A DNA stretch of 64,000 bases from Streptomyces sp. MMBL 11-1 (GCF_028622875.1 NZ_CP117709.1:3038001-3102000), one strand, 5' to 3'; counted from the stretch's first letter, positions 7,553 through 16,703 are shown. Program-made: numbers and translations. The notes: generated by a model from the sequence alone, not told the origin.

Positions 7553-8770
7553 TCACTCGTTGGCCGCACGCGGCCGGTCCTCGTCGTCGTACTGGTCGAA
7601 GAGCGGGGTCCGGCCCCGGTCGCGGTTGCGGCGGGGCTGGTTCGTGCGCCGGCGTGGGGCCGGGTCGACCGCGGGGGCCGTGGGGTGCGAGGTGCCCGTC
7701 TGGGTGGGCTCGGCGGTGCTGGAGCGGGCCGCGCTCCAGGTCTCCGGGTCGCCGACCTCCACGCCGCCCGTGGCCCGGGGGGCGACGGGCGCCGTGACGT
7801 AAGTGGGCAGCGGCACGGGGACGGGCTCCCAGCTGTCGCCCTGGACGCGGTCGCGCTCGCGCTGCTGGTCCACCCACTCCGCGTGGTCCGTCTGCTCGAC
7901 GAGTGCGCGGCGGCCGGCCTCCTGGGGGGAGACGGTGGGCGTCGGCTCCGGCGCCGGGTGGTGCGCTTCGGAGTCGTCGTCGGGCTCGGCGGGGGCGGGG
8001 GCCGCGGGCTGGTGCCTGCGGGGGCGGTTCTCGCGCAGTCGCTGGGCCGCGGCCTCGGCCCGGCGGCGGTCCATCGTGAAGGCGAACCGCCGGCGCTCCT
8101 GGGCGCGCAGATGCACGATGTACGTACTCAGCAGCACGGCAGGCGCGGCGGGGGCCCACAGGAAGCCGAGACCGCCGACCGCCGCGACGACCGCTCCGAG
8201 AGTGAAGGCCAGGAAGAGGACGACGGTGGTCCGCCTGCGCCGTGCCAGGACCTGGGAGCGCTGGGCGCGCCGGGCACGCTCGGCGTCGGCCGCGCCGGAG
8301 CCGGGGCGTCGCCGGGCGGGGGGCACCTGCTCCGCCGGGCGCTCACCGGACCGGCGTTCGTGCGACTGGCGGTCCGGCGGCTGGTGCCCCGCTCGCCGGT
8401 CGTGCGCCGGGCGGTCGGAGGCCTGGTGGTCCGGGGCACGCTCGGGCGCGTGCGCCGGATCGGTCAGCCGGGCTTCCGTGTGCGCCGGAGGCGCGGCAAA
8501 GGCCCGGACGTCCACGGATTCCATACGGTCCGTTTCCCGGTCCGGGTCGACGTCGGGCGCCGCCTCCTCAGCGGTGCGCTCCCGCAGCTCCTTGGCGTAC
8601 CGGCGCTCCATCGCCGCCCGTCCGGACAGCAGCCGGATGGCGGTGCTGAAGCGTTCCGTCGGACGTGCTTCGTTGAGCTCGTCCTGCCTGCGGAGCCACA
8701 TCGGCACCAAGTAGGCGGCCCAGGCCCCGACGATGACTGCGTAGATGAGGCCGCTGCTGCTCACGCTCAC
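7553..8770 (-). CDS. sepX: SepX-like septum/cell-division membrane protein
   Basis: A 405-residue protein. An N-terminal membrane helix (about 7-25, LIYAVIVGAWAAYLVPMWL) is followed by the conserved RRQDELNEARPTERFSTAIR segment. A long charged and disordered linker precedes two more hydrophobic helices (about 178-213) and a basic segment after STYIVHLRAQERRR; the C-terminus is disordered. Sequence layout and position at the end of a galU-moeA-rimJ cluster match SepX of Streptomyces and GLPR of corynebacteria. These are membrane partners of FtsZ/SepF and of the gephyrin-like Glp protein. The start is GTG 8770 (another GTG at 8764) with a weak ribosome-binding site. The name rests on recognised N-terminal sequence plus synteny. 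Confidence 0.75.
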   Translation of the reverse strand: MSVSSSGLIYAVIVGAWAAYLVPMWLRRQDELNEARPTERFSTAIRLLSGRAAMERRYAKELRERTAEEAAPDVDPDRETDRMESVDVRAFAAPPAHTEARLTDPAHAPERAPDHQASDRPAHDRRAGHQPPDRQSHERRSGERPAEQVPPARRRPGSGAADAERARRAQRSQVLARRRRTTVVLFLAFTLGAVVAAVGGLGFLWAPAAPAVLLSTYIVHLRAQERRRFAFTMDRRRAEAAAQRLRENRPRRHQPAAPAPAEPDDDSEAHHPAPEPTPTVSPQEAGRRALVEQTDHAEWVDQQRERDRVQGDSWEPVPVPLPTYVTAPVAPRATGGVEVGDPETWSAARSSTAEPTQTGTSHPTAPAVDPAPRRRTNQPRRNRDRGRTPLFDQYDDEDRPRAANE

Positions 8771-8921
8771 ACCGTAGAGGGGTTTGCGCGGAAGGATCCG
8801 CCAATTGGCCCGGTGTGTCGCACGATCCGGCTGATATCACGGACTTTTTTTGTGATGGTTCGGCTCAACAGTCGCCGATAGCTCGACGCCATAGGGTCAC
8901 CCGCCGATCAAATTCGAACAC

Positions 8922-9551
8922 TTATTGCATTTCATCGGACACCCCGGGGCCACGCGGCGGCGCGGGGCGCGACCGGCGCCAGCGCCGGAGCATCCCCTCG
9001 GGCACTTCCTCGGCGGTGAGGGCGAAGATCAGATGATCGCGCCAGGCGCCGTCGATGTGGAGATAGCGCGGGCGTACGCCCTCGGAACGGAATCCGAGTT
9101 TCTCCACCACCCTGCGGCTGGGCCCGTTCTCCGGGCGAATGCAGACCTCGATGCGGTGCAGGCCCACGGCGCGGAAGCAGTGGTCCACCGCGAGTGCCAC
9201 GGCCGTCGGCATGACCCCGCGCCCGGCGACGCCCCGGTCGACCCAGTACCCGATGTGACCGGAGCACATCGACCCCCAGGTGATCCCCGCGACCGTGAGC
9301 TGGCCGACCAGTCGGCCCTCGTACTCGATGGCGAACGGCAGCATCCGCCCCGCGTTCGCCTCGGCCCGCAGGTGGCGGACCATCTGCCGGTACGTGGGGC
9401 GCCGCGCCATCGGACCGCCGGGGGCGGGCGGCGGAACGGTCGCCTCCCAGGGGCGCAGCCAGTCGCGATTGCGCCGGTTGACCTCGCGCCACATCCGCTG
9501 GTCACGCATCTTCATCGGGCGCAGGACGATCTCGCCGTCAGTCAGCGTCAC
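8922..9551 (-). CDS. rimJ: RimJ/RimL-type GNAT N-acetyltransferase
   Basis: A 209-residue acetyltransferase of the GNAT fold, probably acetylating the N-terminus of a ribosomal or other protein using acetyl-CoA. Recognisable blocks are IVLRPMKMRDQRMW near the N-terminus, the IGYWVDRGVAGRGVMPTAV acetyl-CoA loop (about 113-131), and the HRIEVCIRPENGPSRRVVEKLG core followed by GFRSEGVRPRYL. These are typical of the RimJ family. The GTG start lies 17 nt after mog, so it is in the same operon. Downstream, 8771-8921 is A+T-richer and carries a short ATCAC/GTGAT hairpin with a T run, before the sepX start. Confidence 0.88.
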   Translation of the reverse strand: MTLTDGEIVLRPMKMRDQRMWREVNRRNRDWLRPWEATVPPPAPGGPMARRPTYRQMVRHLRAEANAGRMLPFAIEYEGRLVGQLTVAGITWGSMCSGHIGYWVDRGVAGRGVMPTAVALAVDHCFRAVGLHRIEVCIRPENGPSRRVVEKLGFRSEGVRPRYLHIDGAWRDHLIFALTAEEVPEGMLRRWRRSRPAPPRGPGVSDEMQ

Positions 9552-9568
9552 CGGCCAGGTCGCGTTGT

Positions 9569-10138
9569 TCAGCTCGGGCTCCCCGGTCGGGGGTGGTCGC
9601 CGCCGCGGAGCTGGTCGACGGCGTGCACCAGGAGCCGGCCGAGGACCGCGAGCCCGTCCTTCACCCCGCCGGTGGAGCCGGGGAGGTTGACGATCAGGGT
9701 GCGGGAGGCCACGCCCGCCAGGCCCCGGGAGAGGGCGGCGGTCGGGACCTTGGCCAGGCCCTCGGCCCGGATCGCCTCCGGGATGCCGGGGATCTCCCGG
9801 TCGAGGACGCGACGGGTGGCCTCGGGCGTGGCGTCGGTGGGCGAGATGCCCGTACCGCCGGTGGTGACGATCACGTCGTATCCCGCGGCGACGCCCGCGC
9901 GCAGGGCCGCCTCGACCGGGTCGCCGTCGGGGACGACCTGCGGGCCGTCGACCGTGAAGCCGAGGCCGGACAGCGCTTCGGCGATCAGCGGGCCGCCCCT
10001 GTCCGCGTACACCCCGGCGGAGGCCCGGTTGGAGGCGGTGACGACGAGAGCGGTGTACGGGGAGGGGAGGCCGGCGCCGGTGGGCTCGGCCGCCTCCTGC
10101 TCGTGGCCGCCGGGGGCGCCCGGCCCGGGGGGCGTCAC
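9569..10138 (-). CDS. mog: MogA/MoaB-type molybdopterin adenylyltransferase
   Basis: A 189-residue protein that adenylylates molybdopterin before molybdenum insertion. Family signatures are ALVVTASNRASAGVYADRGG at the start of the domain, the VIVTTGGTGISPTDATPEAT loop that binds pterin and nucleotide, and NLPGSTGGVKD toward the C-terminus. The N-terminal ~25 residues are Pro/Gly-rich and not conserved. The GTG start overlaps the moaC stop by 4 nt (GTGA), implying translational coupling. It sits with moaC and moeA in one operon and could supply cofactor to the molybdo-oxidoreductase at 25-28 kb. Confidence 0.92.
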   Translation of the reverse strand: MTPPGPGAPGGHEQEAAEPTGAGLPSPYTALVVTASNRASAGVYADRGGPLIAEALSGLGFTVDGPQVVPDGDPVEAALRAGVAAGYDVIVTTGGTGISPTDATPEATRRVLDREIPGIPEAIRAEGLAKVPTAALSRGLAGVASRTLIVNLPGSTGGVKDGLAVLGRLLVHAVDQLRGGDHPRPGSPS

Positions 10139-10635
10139 GTGCCCGTTCCCTCCGGCGCGGTGCGCCGGTAGTCGCCGGACTTGCCGCCCGACTTCGTCTC
10201 GACCCGTACGTCGGTGATGACCGCGCTCTTGTCGACGGCCTTGATCATGTCGATCACCGTGAGCGCCGCGACGGAGACCGCGGTCAGGGCCTCCATCTCG
10301 ACGCCGGTGCGGTCCGTCGTCTTCACGGTGGCCGTGATCTCCACCGCGTCGTCGGCCACGCTCAGGTCCACCTTCACGCCGGAGACGGCCAGCGGATGGC
10401 AGAGCGGGATCAGCTCCGGGGTGCGCTTGGCACCCATGATCCCGGCGATCCGGGCGGTGGCGAGGGCGTCGCCCTTGGGGACTCCCTCGCCGCGCAGCAG
10501 CTCGATCACGCGCGGCGAGACCAGCACCCGGCCGGAGGCGCGGGCGACGCGGGTGGTGACGTCCTTCTCCGACACGTCGACCATGCGGGCCGCGCCCGCC
10601 TCGTCGATGTGCGTCAGCCTGTTCTGCGTACTCAA
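10135..10635 (-). CDS. moaC: Cyclic pyranopterin monophosphate synthase MoaC
   Basis: A 166-residue enzyme of the second half-step of molybdenum cofactor biosynthesis, forming cPMP from the MoaA product. The start chosen is TTG 10635, with GGAG 6 nt upstream. It gives the expected family N-terminus (STQNRLTHIDEAGAARMVDV); an open frame continues upstream to 10728 but has no ribosome-binding site. Conserved segments are AGIMGAKRTPELIPLCHPL, the catalytic KTTDRTGVEMEALTAVSVA and MIKAVDKS. It is followed by mog with a 4-nt overlap. A G-rich imperfect hairpin occupies the 103-nt gap after moeA. Confidence 0.93.
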   Translation of the reverse strand: MSTQNRLTHIDEAGAARMVDVSEKDVTTRVARASGRVLVSPRVIELLRGEGVPKGDALATARIAGIMGAKRTPELIPLCHPLAVSGVKVDLSVADDAVEITATVKTTDRTGVEMEALTAVSVAALTVIDMIKAVDKSAVITDVRVETKSGGKSGDYRRTAPEGTGT

Positions 10636-10738
10636 CTCACTCCGCCTAGCGGTAGGGGTGCCGGTCACGCCTCGGGGAACCGGAGGGGGGTCCCCCGGAA
10701 GGCACGGCGGCAGATACCGTACCGCCACCGGGCGGCGG

Positions 10739-12049
10739 TCAGCCGAGCAGGATCACGTCCGTCTCCGTGCCGGGCTCCACCGAGGTGACGTCCTCGCCCA
10801 CCACGATCAGCGCGTCCGCCTGCGCGAGCGCGGCGATCAGATGCGAACCGGAACCGCCGACCGGGGTGACCGTGCCCGCCTCCGTGTCGTGACGGCCGCG
10901 CAGGAACTGGCGGCGTCCGCCCGGCGACGTGAGCGCCTTGTCGGCGCTCAGCCGGGCGCGGACGGTGGGGCGGTGCACGTCGGTGAGGCCCATCAGGGCA
11001 CGGATGGCGGGGCGGACGAACAGCTCGAAGGAGACGTAGGCGGAGACCGGGTTGCCCGGCAGGGCCAGCAGCGGGGTGTGGTCCGGGCCGATCGAGCCGA
11101 AGCCCTGCGGCTTGCCGGGCTGCATGGCGAGCTTGCGGAACTCGACCCCGCCGCCCGCCTCGTCCTCGTCCCCGACGGAGGAGAGCGCCTCCTTGACCAC
11201 GTCGTACGCGCCGACACTGACACCGCCCGTGGTGACGACCATGTCCGCGCGGATCAGCTGGTCCTCGATCGTGGCGCGCAGTGTCTCGGCGTCGTCGGCC
11301 ACCGCGCCGACCCGGTAGGCGATGGCTCCGGCGTCCCGGGCGGCGGCCGTCAGCGCGAAGCTGTTGGAGTCGTAGATCTGGCCGCCGGTCAGCTGCTCGC
11401 CGGGCTGGACCAGTTCGCTGCCGGTGGACAGGACGACCACGCGGGGGCGGGGCCGTACGACCACGGTGGCGCAGCCGATCGCCGCGAGCAGCCCGATCTG
11501 CGGCGGGCCGACGACCGAGCCGGCGGCCAGGGCCAGATCGCCCGGCTTGACGTCGCTGCCGCGCTCGCGCACATGGGCGCCTGCCACAACGGGCCGGTGC
11601 ACCCTGACCTCGCCGGTGGCGCCCTCGGGCGCGTCGCTGTGGGCGCGCATGGCGGCGGCCGGGCCCTCGCCCGTACCGCCGTCGGTCCACTCGACCGGGA
11701 CCACGGCCTCCGCACCGGCGGGCAGCGGCGCGCCCGTCATGATGCGGGCGGCCTGTCCCGGTCCCACGACCTGGTCGTCGGCCAGCCCCGCACTGCCCGC
11801 GGCGACGTCGCCGATGACGGTGAGGACCGCGGGGAACTCCTCGCTGGCGCCCTCGACATCGGCGATCCGGACCGCGTAACCGTCCATGGAGCTGTTGTCG
11901 AACGGCGGCAGGGCCACCTCCACGACGACGTCCCTGACGAGGACGCAGCCCTGGGCGTCGGGCAGCTGCAGCTCGATGGGCTCCAGCGGCCTCACCGCGT
12001 CGAGGATGTCGTCCAGGTGCTCGTCCACCGACCAGATCGTGCTGCTCAC
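10739..12049 (-). CDS. moeA: MoeA/gephyrin-like molybdopterin molybdotransferase (Glp-type)
   Basis: A 436-residue MoeA-family protein that inserts molybdenum into adenylylated molybdopterin. Family signatures are LPPFDNSSMDGYAVR, ARIMTGAPLPAGAEAVVP, VLSTGSELVQPGEQL, VVTTGGVSVGAYD and LLALPGNPVSAYVSFELF. The start is GTG 12049, with AGGAG 10 nt upstream and only 4 nt after the galU stop. In the galU-moeA-rimJ-sepX arrangement the corynebacterial orthologue (Glp) also binds SepF and works in cell division. Catalytic and structural roles may therefore both apply; this is inferred from position, and the sequence looks enzymatically intact. Confidence 0.9.
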   Translation of the reverse strand: MSSTIWSVDEHLDDILDAVRPLEPIELQLPDAQGCVLVRDVVVEVALPPFDNSSMDGYAVRIADVEGASEEFPAVLTVIGDVAAGSAGLADDQVVGPGQAARIMTGAPLPAGAEAVVPVEWTDGGTGEGPAAAMRAHSDAPEGATGEVRVHRPVVAGAHVRERGSDVKPGDLALAAGSVVGPPQIGLLAAIGCATVVVRPRPRVVVLSTGSELVQPGEQLTGGQIYDSNSFALTAAARDAGAIAYRVGAVADDAETLRATIEDQLIRADMVVTTGGVSVGAYDVVKEALSSVGDEDEAGGGVEFRKLAMQPGKPQGFGSIGPDHTPLLALPGNPVSAYVSFELFVRPAIRALMGLTDVHRPTVRARLSADKALTSPGGRRQFLRGRHDTEAGTVTPVGGSGSHLIAALAQADALIVVGEDVTSVEPGTETDVILLG

Positions 12050-12053
12050 GGCG

Positions 12054-12956
12054 TTACATCTCCTCAGCGACGTACTTGCGCAGCCAGGTCCGGAAGTCCG
12101 GCCCCAGGTCTTCACGTTCGCACGCCAGTCTGACAATGGTGCGCAGGTAGTCGCTGCGGTCGCCGGTGTCATAGCGGCGGCCCTTGAAGACGACGCCGTG
12201 CACGGGGCCGCCGATCTTCTCGTCCGCGGCGAGCACCTGGAGCGCGTCGGTGAGCTGGATCTCACCGCCGCGGCCCGGCTCGGTGTGCCTCAGCACGTCG
12301 AAAACGGCCGGGTCCAGGACGTACCTGCCGATGATGGCGAGGTTGCTGGGGGCGTCGGCCGGGTCCGGCTTCTCGACCAGGTCCGTGATGCGGACCACGT
12401 CGCTGTCGACCGTGGCGTCCGCGGCCGCGCAGCCGTAGAGGTGGACCTGCGAGGGGTCGACCTCCATCAGCGCGATGACGCTGCCGCCCTCACGCTCCTG
12501 GACCTCGACCATCCGGGCCAGCAGCGCGTCGCGCGGGTCGATCAGGTCGTCGCCGAGCAGCACCGCGAAGGGCTGGTCGCCCACGTGCGGGGCGGCGCAC
12601 AGCACGGCATGCCCGAGGCCGCGGGGGTCGCCCTGTCGCACGTAGTGCATGGTGGCCAGGTCGCTGGACTGCTGGACCTTGGCGAGGCGGTCGGCGTCAC
12701 CCTTGCGGGTGAGCGCGGACTCCAACTCGTAGTTGCGGTCGAAGTGGTCCTCAAGGGGACGCTTGTTACGGCCGGTGATCATCAGCACGTCCGAGAGACC
12801 CGCTGCCACGGCTTCTTCGACGACATACTGGATGGCCGGCTTGTCGACGACAGGCAGCATCTCTTTGGGAGTGGCCTTCGTGGCGGGCAGGAACCGGGTG
12901 CCGAGACCTGCTGCCGGGATGACAGCCTTGCTGATCCTGGGGGGCGACTGAGTCAT
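12054..12956 (-). CDS. galU: UTP-glucose-1-phosphate uridylyltransferase
   Basis: A 300-residue nucleotidyltransferase making UDP-glucose for cell-wall and exopolysaccharide sugars. The N-terminal signature AAGLGTRFLPATKATPKEML (about 15-35) is intact, followed by YVVEEAVAAGLSDVLMITG, FAVLLGDDLI and the EIQLTDAL motif near the C-terminus. It is the first gene of the galU-moeA-moaC-mog-rimJ-sepX operon. The ATG start faces the divergent 5-formyl-THF cyclo-ligase gene across a 63-bp A+T-rich promoter region. Confidence 0.95.
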   Translation of the reverse strand: MTQSPPRISKAVIPAAGLGTRFLPATKATPKEMLPVVDKPAIQYVVEEAVAAGLSDVLMITGRNKRPLEDHFDRNYELESALTRKGDADRLAKVQQSSDLATMHYVRQGDPRGLGHAVLCAAPHVGDQPFAVLLGDDLIDPRDALLARMVEVQEREGGSVIALMEVDPSQVHLYGCAAADATVDSDVVRITDLVEKPDPADAPSNLAIIGRYVLDPAVFDVLRHTEPGRGGEIQLTDALQVLAADEKIGGPVHGVVFKGRRYDTGDRSDYLRTIVRLACEREDLGPDFRTWLRKYVAEEM

Positions 12957-13019
12957 GTGCAGACCTTAACGGCCACACACGTCCAGAAGCTGATATTCCG
13001 GTTAACTTCGTACTCAAAT

Positions 13020-13676
13020 ATGCCCATACGAGAATCGTGCGAGCCGCCATTGAATACCGACCAACCCGACAAGGCGTCCGACCAACCCGGAGAAGCGTCC
13101 GCGAAGAGCACCCTGCGGCGCGAACTGCTCGCCGCGCGCGCCCTCCTGACGGAGGAGGACGTCGCCCGGACCGCCACGGTTCTCGCCGAAGCGGCGCTGC
13201 GCCTGCCCGAACTGGCCGACGCCGGTACGGTCGCCGCGTACGTCTCCGTGGGGCGTGAACCGGGCACCCGCGCCCTCCTGGAGTCCCTGCGCGGGCGCGG
13301 CGTCCGAGTGCTGCTGCCGGTCCTCCTGGCCGACAACGACCTGGACTGGGCGGCCTACGAGGGCCCGGAGCACCTGCTCCCGGCCGGGCGGGGGCTCCTT
13401 GAGCCGGGCGGCCCGCGCCTGGGCCCCGCCGCCGTCCTGGAAGCCGACGCGGTGCTGCTGCCCGGCCTCGCGGCGGACGGGAGCGGGATGCGGCTGGGGC
13501 GGGGCGGCGGGAGCTACGACCGGGTGCTGTCCCGGCTGACGGCCGCCGGGGCGCACCCTTCGCTCGTCGTGCTGCTGTACGACGCCGAGGTGGTCGCGCG
13601 GGTCCCCTCGGAACCGCACGACCGGCCCGTGGACGCGGTGGTCACGCCGGCCGGAGTACGGCGCTTCGCTTCATGA
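13020..13676 (+). CDS. 5-formyltetrahydrofolate cyclo-ligase
   Basis: A 218-residue enzyme converting 5-formyl-THF to 5,10-methenyl-THF with ATP. Family features are LRRELLAARALLTEEDVART at the N-terminus, a VAAYVSVGREPGTRAL segment, and the phosphate/folate-binding LGRGGGSYDRVLSRL. The ATG at 13020 is used as start. A TTG at 13050 is an equally possible start, and neither has a clear ribosome-binding site. It is divergent from galU, as in other actinobacteria, and converges on the penicillin acylase gene across a perfect palindromic terminator. Confidence 0.9.
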   Translation: MPIRESCEPPLNTDQPDKASDQPGEASAKSTLRRELLAARALLTEEDVARTATVLAEAALRLPELADAGTVAAYVSVGREPGTRALLESLRGRGVRVLLPVLLADNDLDWAAYEGPEHLLPAGRGLLEPGGPRLGPAAVLEADAVLLPGLAADGSGMRLGRGGGSYDRVLSRLTAAGAHPSLVVLLYDAEVVARVPSEPHDRPVDAVVTPAGVRRFAS

Positions 13677-13691
13677 ATCGCCCTGCACACC

Positions 13692-13733
13692 GAAGCCCCC
13701 TTCCAGCTCACGCGTGAGCTGGAAGGGGGCTTC
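13692..13733. terminator. 42-bp perfect palindrome, bidirectional terminator
   Basis: A 21-bp arm (GAAGCCCCCTTCCAGCTCACG) is followed directly by its exact reverse complement. It lies between convergent genes ending at 13676 and 13742 and should terminate transcription both ways. Confidence 0.85.
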
Positions 13734-13741
13734 CGTAAGCC

Positions 13742-16486
13742 CTACGGTTTCAGCGTCAGCGTGTCGACGGTGGAGGCGTCGACCGCGTCCGTCCCGAAGG
13801 ACCAGTCGAGCAGTTCGCCGTCGACCCACTTGTCGGTCTGGTCGGTGTAGTGCGCGTTGAACGCGTGCCCGGATGCTCCGCTGAGGTTGATCCAGCGGGA
13901 CTTGTCCCAGTCCCCCACGTTGACGACCATCCGCATCGACGGCACCCAGACGACGTCGTATCCGCCCGCCGCGTTCCAGCCGGTGGCGTTGACCGCCGCC
14001 TCGCCGCCGCCGAGGTTCCAGGGGCCCCGGTTGAGCGCCCGCTGGAGCAGGCCGGGGCCTTCGACGCCGAGGGTCTGGTTCTTCAGCGTCAGCCGGTGCA
14101 GCCGGCCCCAACTCCAAGTGGAGATGTTCTTGCCGAGCTTGGCGGTCAGCTCCCAGCGGGCGTCCTCCATCGCACGGGCGAACAGGTCGTCCCGGCTCTC
14201 CAGGGCCTCCTCGCGACCCCGGGCAGGGGCCTTCCACCACGCGTTGTCCTGGTCGTCCACGATGTCGCGGACCACCTGGAACCAGCGGTCGCCGCCGTCC
14301 GGCTGCGCGGTGTCGCCGTCGCGCTGGCCGCATTCGCGGACGAGCTTCTTCTGCTGGTCGACCGGGCCGCTGTTCTTGGCCGGCGGCACGTTGAGGCAGT
14401 CGCCCTTGACCCGCATCTCCTTGGGCAGCTTGTTGCCGAAGGCGAGCTTCAGGATGTTGCGCCAGACGCCGTTGAAGTACGCGGCGGCGGCCGAGTCGGG
14501 TTCCTGGGTGTAGTCCCAGCCCTCCAGCAGCTTCTGGGCCTCGCGGACGCTCGGGTCGGAGATGTTGATCTCCTTCAGCTTGGGCACCAGCAGCGCGGCG
14601 ATCTCGCTGAAGTTGTCCATCTGCATCTTCTGCATGTCATCGGTCGAGACCTTCTCGCCGCCCTTGATCTTCTGGGTGAGGAGGTCGTTGATCCGCTGGC
14701 TGCGGGCGCCGTAGCCCCAGTCCTTGGTCAGGAGGTGGGGGTACTTCTTCTCGTCGATGACAGCCTGGTTCGCGGTGACGATGAAGCCGCGGTCCGGGTT
14801 GTACTCGTACGGCAGCTCGTCGAAGGGGATGTACCCCTTCCACGCGTACTTCGGGTCCCAGCCCGGGGCCGGGGCCGTGCCGTCGTAGCCCTCGGAGCGG
14901 ACCGGGATCTTGCCGGGGGCCTGGTAGCCGATGTTGCCCTCGGTGTCGGCGTAGATGAGGTTCTGCGAGGGGACCTCGAAGTTCTCGGCGGCCGCCCGGA
15001 AGGTGGTGAAGTCCTTGGCCCGGTTGAGCGCGAAGACGGCGTCCATGGACTTGCCGGGCTCCAGCGCGGTCCACTTCAGCGCCACCGCGTAGCCGTCGGC
15101 CCGGTCGGGCGCGGCGTTGCTGACGGGGGCCTTCTGCCCGACCTTGTCCAGCTCCTTGCTGCGGTCGGAGACCAGGGGCCCGTTGTTCGTCTCACGGACC
15201 GTGATCGTCCGGTCCCTGCCGCCGGCGACCTTGATGGTCTCCTCGCGGGTCTCGAACGCCTTGGTCTTGCCGTCGTACAGGTAGCCGTCGTCGGAGACCT
15301 TCTCCAGGAAGAGGTCGGTGACGTCGGCGCCCAGGTTGGTGAGACCCCAGGCGATGTCCTGGTTGTGACCGATGATCACACCGGGCATGCCGGAGAACGT
15401 GTAGCCGGCCGTGTCGTACTGGCAGGTCTTGGAGAGCTCCCGGCAGTGCAGGCCCATCTGGTACCAGAGGGAGGGCAGCATCGGCGCGAGGTGCGGGTCG
15501 TTCGCGAGCAGCGCCTTGCTGGACGTCGTGTGCTTGCCGGAGACGACCCAGGAGTTCGAGCCGATGCCGTTGCCGTTCGGGCCGAGCAGCGCCGGGATCT
15601 CGTCGAGGGTGTCGGAGAGAGCGGAGAGCTGGGTGTTCAGGCCCCCGGTGGCGCCCTCCGGGGTCGGAGAGCCGATGCTGTCCGACGGGGTGGCCTCGGG
15701 GTCGAACTTCCCGGTGACCGGGGAGATCGCTCCCTGTTCGACGATCGGCTTGTTCTTCTTGTACGGGTAGCCGGGGTACAGGTCCTCGATCTGGTCCTTG
15801 TCGAGGCGGCTGGTCAGCAGCGAACGGTCGATCTCGTCCTGCATGTTGCCGCGCAGGTCCCAGGCCATCGCCTTCAGCCAGGCCACCGAGTCGACCGGGG
15901 TCCACTCGCCGGGCTTGTAGTCGTTGGTCAGCCCCAGAGCCGCGTACTCGACCGAGATGTCCCGGCCTTCCTTGCCCTTCAGATACGCGTTGACGCCCTC
16001 CGCGTACGACTGGAGGTTCTTCTTGGTGCTCTCGTCCAGGACCTCGTCGTACTCCTTCTGCGCCACCTTCCGCCAGCCCAGCGTGCGCAGGAAGGAATCG
16101 GTCTCCACCTGTCCGGAACCGAACATCTCGGAGAGCCGGCCGGACGTCATGTGCCGCCGGACGTCCATCTCCCAGAAGCGGTCCTGGGCCTGGACGAAGC
16201 CCTGGGCGCGGAAGAGGTCGGCATCGGAGTCCGCGTAGATCTGCGGAATTCCGTAGGAGTCGCGTTTGACCTCGACGTCGCCGCCAAGACCGTCGAGCGT
16301 CATCGACCCGGTGGTCTGCGGGTACGAGGCCCGCACGGTGGACACGGACCAGTACGCCCCGTACCCGACACCCGCGACGAGCGCCAGCACCAGGACGAGC
16401 ACGATCAGGCGGGCGCGTCGCCCCTTCTTCCTGCCGGGCTTCTTCGCGTCGGAAGGGCCGGAAGAGGCGGTTGTGTTGGCGGGCAT
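13742..16486 (-). CDS. Penicillin acylase family N-terminal-nucleophile hydrolase
   Basis: A 914-residue amidase precursor of the Ntn-hydrolase fold; the family cleaves beta-lactam side chains or acyl-homoserine lactones and related amides. The start is ATG 16486 with AAGGA 7 nt upstream. A basic N-terminus (KKPGRKKGRRAR) is followed by one membrane helix or signal (about 26-48). The alpha-chain signature VKRDSYGIPQIYADSDADLF and GFVQAQDRFWEMD come next. The autoprocessing site is GNGIGSNSWVVSG, where Ser becomes the new N-terminal nucleophile. Downstream are LANDPHLAPMLPSLWYQ and PGVIIGHNQDIAWGLTN. It is probably secreted or cell-surface. The natural substrate is not evident. Confidence 0.92.
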   Translation of the reverse strand: MPANTTASSGPSDAKKPGRKKGRRARLIVLVLVLALVAGVGYGAYWSVSTVRASYPQTTGSMTLDGLGGDVEVKRDSYGIPQIYADSDADLFRAQGFVQAQDRFWEMDVRRHMTSGRLSEMFGSGQVETDSFLRTLGWRKVAQKEYDEVLDESTKKNLQSYAEGVNAYLKGKEGRDISVEYAALGLTNDYKPGEWTPVDSVAWLKAMAWDLRGNMQDEIDRSLLTSRLDKDQIEDLYPGYPYKKNKPIVEQGAISPVTGKFDPEATPSDSIGSPTPEGATGGLNTQLSALSDTLDEIPALLGPNGNGIGSNSWVVSGKHTTSSKALLANDPHLAPMLPSLWYQMGLHCRELSKTCQYDTAGYTFSGMPGVIIGHNQDIAWGLTNLGADVTDLFLEKVSDDGYLYDGKTKAFETREETIKVAGGRDRTITVRETNNGPLVSDRSKELDKVGQKAPVSNAAPDRADGYAVALKWTALEPGKSMDAVFALNRAKDFTTFRAAAENFEVPSQNLIYADTEGNIGYQAPGKIPVRSEGYDGTAPAPGWDPKYAWKGYIPFDELPYEYNPDRGFIVTANQAVIDEKKYPHLLTKDWGYGARSQRINDLLTQKIKGGEKVSTDDMQKMQMDNFSEIAALLVPKLKEINISDPSVREAQKLLEGWDYTQEPDSAAAAYFNGVWRNILKLAFGNKLPKEMRVKGDCLNVPPAKNSGPVDQQKKLVRECGQRDGDTAQPDGGDRWFQVVRDIVDDQDNAWWKAPARGREEALESRDDLFARAMEDARWELTAKLGKNISTWSWGRLHRLTLKNQTLGVEGPGLLQRALNRGPWNLGGGEAAVNATGWNAAGGYDVVWVPSMRMVVNVGDWDKSRWINLSGASGHAFNAHYTDQTDKWVDGELLDWSFGTDAVDASTVDTLTLKP

Positions 16487-16703
16487 CGCTGTCCTTCGAG
16501 GGGCAGGGTGGTCCTGGGAGTGCAGGAGCAACCATAGGCGCAGCGGAGAAGCCACTCGGACGCGGTATAGGGATGCATCCATTTGCGTCTTCCTCGCACG
16601 AACACTCGAACCCGTCAAGGAACCGTTAAAGATTAGGTAAGGTAACGAAGTAACTGGCTGCCGGAGGACGATCCGGCAGGCGCACGCAGGGAAGGAACGG
16701 ACC

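Noticed and set aside
13850..16537. An 895-codon frame antisense to penicillin acylase
   Set aside because: The sense strand encodes a complete Ntn hydrolase; the antisense has no ribosome-binding site or domain.
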